Shown one piece after another: positions 35,058 to 45,050 of a stretch of 64,000 nt of DNA; the first letter of the stretch is position 1; every line of letters starts with the position of its first letter. The notes under the pieces were generated by a model that saw only the letters and a program-made list of their open reading frames with translations, did not search any database and was not told where the DNA came from. Origin of the DNA: Ashinkailepas kermadecensis (lineage: Eukaryota; Arthropoda; Thecostraca; Neolepadidae). The position numbers were made by a program, and so were the translations under genes. The DNA lies in the NCBI GenBank assembly GCA_034440615.1, contig JAOTOM010002653.1, positions 1-64,000 of the forward strand, in the 5' to 3' direction.

Positions 35058-35186
35058 CGACTGCAGACTTGGAGACGATGTGGACGAACCCAGCCGAGAA
35101 GAGTATCAGGCCGATGGGGAGCGTCACCCAGGCCACGTATTGCAGCAGCGGGTGCGTGGTCAGGTCCCGGTACAGCCATATTCGCG
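35058..35186 (-). CDS. ClC-a: Exon of a ClC-2/ClC-a type chloride channel (helix B-C region)
   Basis: The minus strand reads (A)RIWLYRDLTTHPLLQYVAWV, then TLPIGLILFSAGFVHIVSKS and AVG. In ClC-a and ClC-2 this segment directly precedes GSGIPEMK. It contains a hydrophobic membrane span (WVTLPIGLILFSAGF). The acceptor is ttctgttccag, just above 35186. The donor is GTCG/GTGAGG at the low end. The exon is 129 bp, phase 2-in style (CG completes a GCG Ala codon) and leaves one G that is completed to GGC by the next exon. No stop or frame shift is seen, so the gene appears functional. Upstream exons (the EDWIFL region) were not found at higher coordinates. They may lie beyond the window. Confidence 0.93.
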
Positions 35187-35225
35187 CTGGAACAGAATGG
35201 CCGTCACATGGAGCAGAGCCAAGCA

Positions 35226-35675
35226 TGAGCCGACCCTGGTCACCAATGCTACACGTCGGCCGATCCAGGTCACTAATGCTACACGTCGGCCGACAAACGT
35301 CACCAATGCTGCACATCGGCCGACCCAGGTCACCAATGTTACACGTCGGCCGACCTAGGTCACCAATTCTACACGTCGGCTGACCAAGTTCACCAATGCT
35401 ACACGTCGGCCGACCCAGGTCACCAACGCTACACGTCGGCCGACCCAGGTCACCAATGATACACGTCGGCCGACCCAGGTCACCAACGCTACACGTCGGC
35501 CGACCCAAGTAACCAATGCTACACGTCAGCCGACCAAGGTCACCAATGCTACACGTCGGCCGACCCAGGTCACCAATGCTACACGTCGGCCGACCCAGGT
35601 CACCAATGACACACGTCGGCCGACCAAGGTCACCAATGCTACACATCATCCGACCCAGGTCACCAATGCTACACG
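35226..35675 (+). repeat. 30-bp minisatellite abutting the ClC splice acceptor
   Basis: About fifteen units of accaatgctacacgtcggcc plus gacccaggtc. Each unit contains the perfect palindrome GTCGGCCGAC. The array ends about 40 bp from the acceptor of the exon at 35058-35186. In transcript direction the unit encodes CSIGDLGRPT, open and in the same frame as the exon. Confidence 0.95.
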
Positions 35676-36245
35676 CGCGCGAACGGTTGGTGCTGCAGCT
35701 GACGAGGGATACTGATTATGTATTTGTATTGTAATTTTTAACATAATTTACTGCATTATGTACCTGTAATTATGGTTGTGTATGTACTGATTAATATGCT
35801 AGTTGCAGCAGCTTGGAATTTGCCGGGTAGAGCTGTGCGGCAATGCAAGCGCGCTTATTAGCGCGAGATGTAACGAACATAATACGTGTTCGCACTCTCG
35901 AGTTGCTAATTTCAGGTTATATTGAAGGTTAATTACTTGCTAAAATCAGTTAAAAGCAATATGGATCAGGCGAGCACTGAGCATGCATTAAGTAAACATA
36001 CACAGCAGTGTGACACGTTATTATACAGCCAGTGTAATCACGTGACCTGATGGCGTACAGGGGTGACCTCGCGAGTCAGGTCAAACACTGAAATTCAAAC
36101 GAGGTTTGATAAAGTCACATGACTCAGTTTCGAGGATCATTTTGAAAAGGTTCAGGAAAATAATTGCGGTCTAAATTAGAGCATTGCACTCATGAACTCT
36201 ATGGCACGATTTTGAACACAAAACGTCACCTTGGACAACATACCC
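35676..36245. other. No feature recognised
   Basis: AT-rich with no ORF of interest. Confidence 0.5.
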
Positions 36246-37172
36246 TTAACACGCGCACTGGAGGGGGGGGGCGAAATCCGCCCACCCCTCCGGTTTTTCG
36301 CAAATAACTGCAGATTTTACCGGTCGATATACGCAATTTTCGGTGTACCTGCCTAGAAATGAACGATACGTCGTTTAAAGCAAGAAAAATTGAAATCGGC
36401 CGAAAATTTTTCAAGTTAGGGGCCGCTAAACTCAAAAAATGTTTTAGCGCCAGACCACCAAAATCGGCGCTGATGCGCTTCCAGTATACTGACAAAAGGG
36501 AAGTGTTCTAGGCAACACTAGCGACTTGTTTGATGCATATTGATATGCTGTATAGTTTCAAGGTCATGTTAGGTCACCAAGGTGAAGTCAGGTCAAGTTC
36601 ATGACAGGTTAATGGAACCAAACTTGATCAACTGGAATGTTGCCATAAATGCACTACTGGTTGTCATTTGTACTGTTTGTCATTGCGTTTCCATACTTTA
36701 TTCATGTACTTCACTCCCTTCTTCACGAAGCCGATTGCTCCGAGCTGCCCGACGGAGCAGTCGGGCGGGCGGCCGGTTCCGGTAACTGGAACAGGTAACT
36801 GACCTGATAAAGTGGTGCTATATAGGTGACCTGAGGTCAAATGTTGGGTCTAGCATCTGCATTGCATCATTAGTAATGTCCAAGACATCATTCATGCCCA
36901 TTTTTGAGCATTTAAACACAATCACAGGGATCCATAACGATGACAAGCCAAGCCACGCAAAACCGGAAAATTTTGCCAATCTGACCTCATTTGACCTTGA
37001 AGATATTGACCTAAGGTCACAAAAATTGCACACAATAGAGTTCACTACCGTGCCCATCCACCCTGCGAATTTCGTTCCTCCAGCTTTACTAGGAGCCGAG
37101 ATCTTAGGGGGGGGCGGAATCCGCCCCCTCCAGTGCGCGTAATTCTCAGAGGCCCTCCAGGGCGCGTGTTAA
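36246..37172 (+). mobile_element. TTAA-flanked piggyBac-type MITE
   Basis: TTAA at 36246-36249 and 37169-37172. The 5' end is CACGCGCACTGGA then a G-run and a ..CGAAATCCGCCC hairpin. The 3' end in reverse is CACGCGCCCTGGA, then a spacer, then a perfect copy of ACGCGCACTGGA exactly 27 nt further in, then the G-run and CGGATTCCGCC hairpin. piggyBac itself has a 13-bp terminal and 19-bp inner repeat with unequal spacers of 3 and 31 bp, so the design matches. The interior has no transposase and is dense in AGGTCA/TGACCT words. Confidence 0.85.
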
Positions 37173-37179
37173 TTTACCG

Positions 37180-37330
37180 ACCAGGAAGTTCAAGCTTGAA
37201 TAAATCCGGAACATCATTTTGAAGTAGAAAATTGTATTCCAAGAACTGATATGATAATGAAACATCTTCGTAAACTGTCCAACTTTTGACCTCACGACTT
37301 GATTTCAGGTCACGTCGGAACAATGCACAC
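37180..37330 (+). repeat. Dispersed repeat, copy 1
   Basis: The block aagttcaagcttgaat, ..gtattccaagaa.., aaacatctt.gtaaact, gacctcacgactt aligns with 60758-60895. Both copies lie just outside the 3' TTAA of a TTAA element. Confidence 0.7.
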
Positions 37331-38857
37331 ATGTATAAACCGATCTCTTCAGCCTTCGCCTAGATGTGCACTGCTTGTGAAGTCATTCCAAAAAAGTCAA
37401 TTTTGAACAAATCAGCTTGCACGAGGTCAGGTCATCTCAGATCATTCGATTCTCATCAAATATCATGTCGTACGACTTAGACGGAGCTGAAACCGAATTC
37501 AGATATCACTTGACGAGGAATAGCAGCATACTGTGTAAGATGACATTGCGTAGAATATACATGATAAGGGGCCTGATCTTATTCCCTTGACCTTTGACAC
37601 ATACATTTACATAGAATGCTTATTGCATGCTCTTCATCATATTCGCTGTGACAAATTACCCCCAAATTTAATTTTCCTTACTGAATACGGTACACATAAA
37701 CGGAAATTCACCTGACCTCAGGTCAGTAACCTTGACCTAAATGAACAGTTCCAGATACAAGTTCGTTCGCCTTTATGAAAAGATGGCATTTTCTGAGTTG
37801 TGTGCTGATATGTTGCAACTACTCTGATTGGCGGCACCTTCAATATTTTGGAACATCACTCCTATCTACCTACCATATACACCTACCCTATGCATAGGGT
37901 ACGTGTATACAGAGGGTGTCTAGGGAAGTGACGAACATTTTGGCCCTGTTAGTGTTGCATCACATGTATTTGTTGCAATGCCCTTTGTTATGTTGGAATT
38001 TAAATACTTGGACTCAAATGATGATTTCGTCAATATTGGTAGACGGCTTAATATATATAGCAGTTGCGTAAAATCCTGTGCGTAAAATGTCTCTGTATGT
38101 TTATTCTGTCTCCGAAGAAGGGTCACACCCGAAATATATCAGACCGATTTTTTATCCTATTTTACTTAATATGAGCATTTGGTTACTTTTTTTAATCATC
38201 TTCAATTCGACCATGCTCAACACAGCTCTCTGCAACATTAAAAACAATACTGCATGAATCACCAGGGTAAGTTGGTACATCTACCATATTACGCCAGCAA
38301 ACTTTTAGCCAGCTGATCCCCAGCCGTCGCGCCATGCTTAAAACGAACTACAGCGGACATGCGTAGGTTTGTCAGTAAATTCGTGCTTTAGGGTGTTTTG
38401 AGAATTTTTGGAGTTTTTTTCGGAATACCACGTTTATGAACGTGATTAGAAAGTTGCGGCCATTAGTTTCCGCCGGTCGTGCTTACCTTTCGGTTGATGA
38501 TAGTGAACAGGTCATTATTGCGTCATTCATGCTGCACTGATGTTCTCTGTGCCATAATTTATCCATACTTGACCTGGTGTTCCTCAGATGTGATTAGGGG
38601 AAATTCAACACGCCATGCAGTTGATTCAACGCTTCTTCAAGTCGAAAATGGTTAGTTTCCGCCTTTTTCCACATATATCGCGCGCAATTATCACTCGACA
38701 CGGACGCGGGAGGAAACTCGATGCGGCTGGGATAGACGGCGCCGGTCGGGACATGACGTACAGATGATGTCATGACCTGCCATATCGATTTTCACGTTTA
38801 AGATTTTTAGATTAAAATATATTAGTATATATTAGTCTAGTTTAGATGAAATTGTAT
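37331..38857. other. No gene recognised
   Basis: A near-palindrome CTGACCTCAGGTCAG lies at 37713-37727. Near 38110 gaagaagggtcacacccgaa resembles the 3' region of some retroelements, but no coding support was found. Confidence 0.4.
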
Positions 38858-38897
38858 AAGGTTAGGTTAAGTTAGGTCAGGTTAGGCTAGGCTTTTC
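38858..38897 (+). repeat. Short TTAGG-like tract
   Basis: ggttaggttaagttaggtca and ggttaggctagg form about six imperfect TTAGG(T) words. Arthropod telomeres are (TTAGG)n, but this tract is short and impure. Confidence 0.5.
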
Positions 38898-39191
38898 TAT
38901 TTAATCGTTATTGGTTGTTGTATTTCTTGAAATTATCGAGAAGAAGCGGGAATTTTACAGCAGAAGACAGCCGAAGCAGAAATGTTGTCGGAGTCCGTTC
39001 ATCAGTGCGAGAATGTCTTCAGTGTGTGCGAGTTGTGACCCAGTTCCAGATGATATCATTCAACTTTCTTATCGAAACAATCAAGTGAGTTTAGACTTTT
39101 TAGACGTCATGGTGATCTTCCGAATTATATTCACCATGGTTCAATCATCTACAGTCACTGCTGGTGTTCGCACAATACCCTTTCTACGTAA

Positions 39192-39375
39192 GGATATGCA
39201 CACAGTGCCATTAGCCATTGTGAACATTTTGTTGACCCCTCTGACTACGCGATCCATGTCCAGAACATTGAGCGACTCTGGCGAGACGTCAAGGAGTGGG
39301 TGAGGCGACTGGGTAAGCAATCAAGGTATTTGCTGCAGTACCTCGGAGGGTATCTGCTCCTGGAGACATTCGAGG
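39192..39375 (+). pseudogene. C-terminal fragment of a Merlin/ISXO2-like transposase
   Basis: It reads GYAHSAISHCEHFVDPSDYA, then IHVQNIERLWRDVKEWVRRL, then GKQSRYLLQYLGGYLLLETF. The pattern H..(V/I)(N/S)H...FVDP....H.Q.IE..W.....R.G followed by Y..YL.E(F/Y) is the C-terminal signature of ISXO2/IS1595-like DDE transposases and their eukaryotic relatives, the Merlin elements. The catalytic E belongs to the IE.(L)W part. The upstream D residues were not found in frame, so only a fragment remains. The frame stays open to about 39466, but similarity fades. Confidence 0.8.
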
Positions 39376-39477
39376 GGCCATGCGATGCACGACTTCCTGA
39401 TCGAAGCGGCAAAGCTGTGCAAACCGCGATCGGAGAGACGTGTTCACCCATCCGAAAACTCCGGTGACGTTGTCAAT

Positions 39478-39600
39478 GACCATCTCACACCGCCGAGACA
39501 GCCTCATTAAGGTACAGCCGGACAGCTGACAGCAGGGACCATCTCACACCGCCGAGACAGCCTCATTAAGATACAGCCGGACAGCTGACAGCAGGGACCA
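39478..39600 (+). repeat. 59-bp tandem duplication
   Basis: gaccatctcacaccgccgag starts at 39478 and 39537. The two units differ at a single base (aaggtac versus aagatac). Confidence 0.92.
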
Positions 39601-39909
39601 TCTCCTTAAGGCATGTGAACCACGTATAACGTTAGCCAATCGATGCCTCGAATCGAACAGGGTAGTAGAACACTAGAACCAGCTGCCAGGAACCATTGTC
39701 AGTAGCAACACACTGAACATCTTTAAAAAACGGCATAGACAATCATTATAAGAATAGGGGGCTTGTTTTTCTGTATTCCAGGGAGGGTTGATCGACAGAT
39801 TTGGTGGGCAACTGGTTCAGTGTCCAAAGTGCAACCAAGAAGGGCCCTTGTGGCTCATAGTTGCACCGATCTTTTATGTCTTTATGTCTATGCCTCCGTG
39901 CCATGTCTG

Positions 39910-39947
39910 TGACGTCATCACATCGTACCAACGTGAATATGACGTCA
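39910..39947. promoter_or_regulatory. Two CRE palindromes 30 bp apart
   Basis: TGACGTCA at 39910-39917 and 39940-39947, both followed by TC. No gene recognised nearby. Confidence 0.45.
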
Positions 39948-40410
39948 TCGTTTAAATTGAAAAGTAAGCACGAGCGGCGAAAACGAGTGATCGCATCTTA
40001 CGAATCGCGTTCATAAATATGGTATACCGAAAAAATCCGTACATTTCCAGAACACCTTTATTCACAAATTTATCGGATTATCTGTGGTTTTCACTACGCT
40101 ATATGAAGGCCAAAACATCGAGAATGTGATCAGAATATAGCCCTATGTGTAGCGCCAACATGCAATGGGTTATGGGTAAATCTGAGCAAAATATATAAAT
40201 AGGCTTTGATGCCTAAAATCATATTGTATCAGAAATAAATAAAGGACTAACCTTTGATCACACCAGGCGCCGAGCAGAGGAAGGAAGTGTTTTCTGCGAA
40301 TGCGTACTTGCGATTTGACTGACATCTTTTGGTAATTACTAGTAGTTTGAACTCGTCATAACAACGTGAATAACCTAGAATTTAATAGAGCCAAAATCTG
40401 AACTTGAACG

Positions 40411-40638
40411 TCAGTTTTCAACCACAAATTGAAATGCTGCGATGCGAAAATAGGTCGGAGCTTCTAACTTAATGTTATAGCGATCCGCAAGCTTCAAAGC
40501 GTTACCGTATTGCGCGGGAACTTCACCACCGCAAAACTGATGAAAGCGAGGTGTTCTAAATACTCGCACATATAATTCGTCATTTATGGGTAACTCCACT
40601 CTGGAGAGTTCGTAAAGGTGGTTCTGCCTATTGGTCAC
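40411..40638 (-). CDS. Uncertain 75-codon ORF, unknown
   Basis: The product reads as a plausible folded-protein segment (SRVELPINDELYVRVFRTPR, then FHQFCGGEVPAQYGNALKLA). No family is recognised. Flanks hold no splice or promoter evidence I can defend. It could be an exon, a TE remnant or chance. Confidence 0.2.
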   Translation of the reverse strand: MTNRQNHLYELSRVELPINDELYVRVFRTPRFHQFCGGEVPAQYGNALKLADRYNIKLEAPTYFRIAAFQFVVEN

Positions 40639-42949
40639 TTACTCCAAACAACATAGTTACTACGCACATCATGGTTTTCTTCAGAAGTGTTGCTTTATAT
40701 ACCTTTGAGGGGTCAAGTGCCCACTCAATGTTGGCTTTGCTTCCCTCCCCTTAATAATGGAGGTGAAAGTGTTTCCGGTTGATTTTCTTATCGTGCAAGG
40801 CTATAAGTATACCATAGAATTCCCGAAATCCGACCACTTGCCACTTTGAAGGCCACATTCCAGTCGCTTACAACATGGCCGCATATTTTTTTCGTGGGTG
40901 ACAAATCTCAGCATGTTTGACCTCTGCTCCAATCACTGACGAACGCGTGCGAAATCCGATGCGCGGCGACCCTCTGCCAGCTGGCAGTGAAGGTGCTCGG
41001 CGCAAACTGTTCTCACATCAGCTGCAGGTGGGGTTCTCAACAGACTTAAGCTGTGAGCCAGTGAGGTTAGGCAGGCATTGACCTGCCGTATGGCAGCTGA
41101 CGAGCAGATCGTCGATCGTCGTTCAACAGTTAACGAGCAGATCGCCGAAACCGATGGACAATTCCCGCCCTTCTTCACTCAACCGCTCTTGATTATGCGA
41201 CCGGCATTTCGACCAGCTGAGCTACGACGCATGCTATGCTGCTGCTGCTGTAAATTGATGTCATTGTACACCCGCCCTGTGGAATACTTATTGGTAACGG
41301 GCTTAGAGTTTTCAGCTCGGATTTGCATAGTCAGAATGCAATTTTGCCATTATGTGCCACACACTGCGGGATTTGGTCTTTTCGGCGGGAGGGAGACCAG
41401 TCAGGGAAGATTGTTACATCTGGGAATGTTAATACTGATCGGAAAAATCGATAAAATACACTGAGACCCTCTCTAAGGGGCGTCAAGTTCACCAGAGAGG
41501 CATCCAATAGTGAATATTTTGTGGTGGGGCGCACTCGAACCTCATGAAGAGGCTTTCCCTTTCCTGAAAAAAATCGACGAATTCCATTGGACACTAGTTT
41601 CTAGTCAGAGCACCGTTCCCCAATTTCACAGGGATGGGGGCACGAGTACATAGTGCCCCCACCCCTGGATCCGCCAACGGTACCTCAGCAGTAAAGGTCG
41701 ACTCACCGCTGGCAGTTAGGGCAGGAGGTCGCCAGCGTGCACAGCACGAGTCTACAGCAGAGGAACTTTCACAGTGACAGTCCTACTTCGCTCACTGCTC
41801 TGCGGAAAGTCAATCAGTGTTCACATTTGTAGCTGCTTTACAGCATGCAAACATGTCATCTCGCCTGTGTAAATCACAGTCGAAAACAAAACCAACTTAA
41901 TAATGTAGAACTCGTCACAAACTACGCCACTAAATTTGAATTATGTGACGCATGCTTTGAATGGAGAGGGAATTTTCGGCACTGACGACGGTATTGCTAT
42001 TTAATGCTGCCCACAACCCATGACAAGTTGACACGGGTAGCGATATATTGTTCGGAGGAAGAAAGTTTTGAGCCCTGGACTGTTGGCTTTGCAAAGTAAG
42101 ACGACGCCATTGGATGACCCCTCCCCATCCCTTAACATAGTCGTTATTATAGCCGCGCAGCACTAAGCTCTACGGCATAAACGGCCAAAGACCACCGGCC
42201 AATGCACATATCCGTGCGATGCAGGACTCAGTGGCGAGATCGATGATACCAATAGCACGGACGATTGTTTTTATACTAATTTTGAACATGAAGTTAAATA
42301 GAAGTTCGACACTTGCAAAATGATGCCCATGATCCTTGATCCCTCTTATTGCAGTATGCCGTTTGACCCCTCACGACTTCAATACCGGTGGTTAACAACA
42401 CGCCCGCGTATACTGCCATATCACATGGCACAGCTTCCTTCATATTCCGAGCTGCATCTCAATTCCGGACGGTTACTGCAGCCTTATCCCTGAGAGAACG
42501 AACTGTCTCTAATAGCGACGGGTCAAGGACACACATTAGCCAACGAAAAGCCTGCATGGATTGTGTCAGCTGTGCCCATTGGTTGTCGAGGAAACTATTG
42601 CTGTTACGAGCTGATTGTTGTCAGCCAGTTTTGTACAAAGCTATTTGTGGGGAAGTTCGCGGAGATGCTACTTTTTGATGCAAACTGTAATGTTTACTAA
42701 TGGCTTGCCTCAAAGAACCGCGAACGTTTTTCTTTGTGCTAATTGTGTCCACAGCCATCAAGAAATAATGAGCATGACATAAGTTTTACCAGTGTCAACG
42801 ATGTGCTTGTGCTATTGAGTGCTTCGTGGAGTTCTGAGGCAGCAATTGTTTGCGCAATTGCAAATAATTGGTCAGTAATGCACCTTTTGCAATCTGTGAG
42901 CAAAAACCCACTGAAGCAATTGTAGGGCTCTTTATCTGAATAGGTACAA
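40639..42949. other. No gene recognised
   Basis: One G/C-hairpin structure occurs at 41625-41690. It reads, in reverse, TTGGCGGATCCAGGGGTGGG, resembling common DNA-transposon termini, followed by GGGGGCAC..GTGCCCCC. No partner end was found. Confidence 0.4.
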
Positions 42950-43490
42950 TATGCCCGGTACTTACTGCAATGCATTGCTGACGGCGATGAGACCCAGATG
43001 TGCACAAAACTGCCTACTTGCCGGCAATGTAAGTGGCCGAAGTCTGGCCTTCGTGAGACGGATCTTTCGTTCATTGGAGAGCTAATAAATGGGAAGAAGC
43101 TCTGAAAGCGCCAGTGAGTGCCAGGCACAATATTCGCAACATTTTCTCGACTTTGTTCACTTGTCACACGTGCCCGGTGCGTGCATTACTTATTTTAATT
43201 TTAATAGTGCCAGCCTGATTTGTGTTTTCCTATTGAGTCTCGCAGTCCGCGCAGCACATTCTGGTCCTCGACTGCCTGCACTGAATGCCTAGCGAGACTG
43301 TCTGACGAAACTGCCGCTTTGCAGTTCCTTGTCTTACGGGACAGGCCTGTAGGCAGCGTGTAGCCATTAATTCCGCACACCATGCTTCAAGCATGTAAAT
43401 TACCGGCGTAAGTCAGAAACTGCAAATGAGATTGTTCGAACGCCTGATTTCCGTGGGGGAGACAGCTTTGATAACTTGTGCACCTCTGAT
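42950..43490 (+). repeat. Dispersed repeat family, copy B with unexpanded site
   Basis: It aligns with both flanks of the 13-bp array at 32060-33490. At the array position it holds only ctgcctgcactgaatgcc. It shows the pre-expansion state, or a fully collapsed one. Confidence 0.88.
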
Positions 43491-43934
43491 GAAACCATGC
43501 AAGTGCTGTTGGTATGAGGCATTGTTGTACGTTAGGGGATAGGCTAGTGCATTAACCTTATTCCGGTAGAGGGGACGGAGGAGGGGCGGATTCCGCCCCT
43601 TTGATGTTCTCTGTCCGACGCTCCCTAACGCTCCGCGATAAAGGCGTGAAGCTCCATGACATTAAAAAAAAATACTTCGTACCAAATTGTTTGTCTTTTA
43701 AGTATATCAGAGGAGGCTCCAGGAGCGATTATTGGGGGAGGGGGCATCTCCGACATATTTTTGCGAAAACTTCGGAAAAGCACATGCATTTGAATATTTG
43801 CATCGTCTTACCTTACAGATGACTATAATTAGAAATTAAACTGCTCACACTACCGTGCTCACATACAGAACTGCTTATTTTGAGCCGAGTCATGGAGAAG
43901 TGATTCAGGAGGAAGAACAAATGAGCAGCATGAA

Positions 43935-44105
43935 TTTCTTTTAAAGTGTTTAGTCCCAATGCTTGTTGGGGTGGCTTTATGAACCAGTGTCCTATTGCTA
44001 CGCAGAGCTTGTTGCGTGAACCCAGGCCCCACCACCCGATCCATAAATCCCAATTCAACGGCATAATTTTGACCGAGAGTTTAACGTGCCGTCAATGCAC
44101 CGAGT
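43935..44105 (-). mobile_element. 3' part of the SINE family also found at 7050
   Basis: The block with gcagagcttgttgcgtga and ccccaccacccgatcc matches 7050-7225. The tRNA-like head is missing, as expected for a 5'-truncated retrocopy. It is nested in the TTAA element. Confidence 0.7.
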
Positions 44106-44115
44106 GCATTGCGAG

Positions 44116-44320
44116 CAGTGGCGGAGCCAGGATATTTTCCTAATGGCCAATGCTCATAGGAGCGTTCACACTCCGGCCTCTGGGGATAATTATCTGGCGA
44201 AGCCTCTGGTCACAAACCTCACGGAAAATATTGGAATTGCATACAAATGACGAAATAATAGGCAGTTGTGGTGCAGATGATGCCCACCACTCCTTAGGCT
44301 CCTAGCTACGCCATTGACTG
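44116..44320 (+). mobile_element. Small MITE with CAGT..GCGNAGCNAGGA ends
   Basis: The left end CAGTGGCGGAGCCAGGA and the right end in reverse (CAGTCAATGGCGTAGCTAGG) form an imperfect terminal inverted repeat of a type common for hAT-like or related MITEs. The 205-bp interior has no ORF. No target-site duplication was seen, so the superfamily is uncertain. Confidence 0.6.
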
Positions 44321-44692
44321 TTTTTCATTATCATGCATGGATATCATATGGTGTTTGAGATCAATAAGAATGATTTATGTCCATATATGGATAATGTTAG
44401 CGATGATAAATGCAATTAAGATACAAAATAATTTTGCTTAATATCCCCGCCCAGTTTTGGGTCTCCTGACCTGGACATGAGGAATATTTTGATGTTTTGA
44501 CATTATAAAGGTATAGATGAGACCAGTAGAATTTTGACGAGTTATCCAGTTTTGAAATCTCCCCAATAGATTCCGAGACGTTAAGAGCGAGGTGCGGAAA
44601 CCGCCCCCCCCCTCTACAGATTCAGTACTAAACGAGTCCTACCGTAACAGGGTCAAGCGAGCATACGCTCTGCACATGAGCCAGCCCACTGG

Positions 44693-44896
44693 TCTTGACG
44701 CACACAGCATCAGAGGCCCGCCCCGCGGCTCATTGGTCGGTCTTGACGCGCACACAACATCAGAGGCCGGCTCCGGGGCACATTGGTCGGTCTTGACGCG
44801 CACACAACATCAGAGGCCGGCTCCGGGGCACATTGGTCGGTCTTGACGCGCACACATCAGAGGCCGGCTCCGGGGCACATTGGTCGGTCGGTCGGT
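44693..44896 (+). repeat. 50-bp minisatellite, four units
   Basis: ggtcttgacgcgcacacaac begins near 44693, 44738, 44788 and 44838. The array ends in a (GGTC)4 run. Confidence 0.92.
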
Positions 44897-45050
44897 CTAC
44901 AACCACCAAACGTAACGCCGGACCACCAGGGCGGGCATTACAACCGCCACATGTGACGCCGGACTGCCAGGACGCGCGTCACAACCACCAAGTGTGACAC
45001 CAGACCGCCAGGACGCGCATCACAACCACCAAATGTGACGCCGAGCCTCC
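44897..45050 (+). repeat. 41-bp minisatellite, three to four units
   Basis: (t/c)acaaccaccaaatgtgacg followed by ccggac.gccagg(a/g)cgcgca units, directly continuing from the 50-bp array. Confidence 0.88.

Larger units (their letters stand above)
43552..44656 (+). mobile_element. TTAA-type MITE, diverged, with nested elements
   Basis: The left end is TTAA (43552-43555) then CCTTATTCCGGTAGA and GGGG. The right end in reverse is TTGA then CCCTGTTACGGTAGG, a spacer of 25 nt ending CTGTAGA, then the G-run. The G/C hairpins CGGATTCCGCCCC and CGGTTTCCGC are next to each G-run. The interior contains a SINE piece and a small CAGT-ended MITE. One TTAA has mutated. Confidence 0.65.

Noticed and set aside
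38858..38897. Interstitial telomere or chromosome fusion point
   Set aside because: Too short and impure. TTAGGT words also occur by chance in AT-rich repeats.
44116..44320. Confident assignment of the CAGT-ended MITE to hAT
   Set aside because: Flanks attgcgag and tttttcat do not match, so the 8-bp duplication typical of hAT is not supported.
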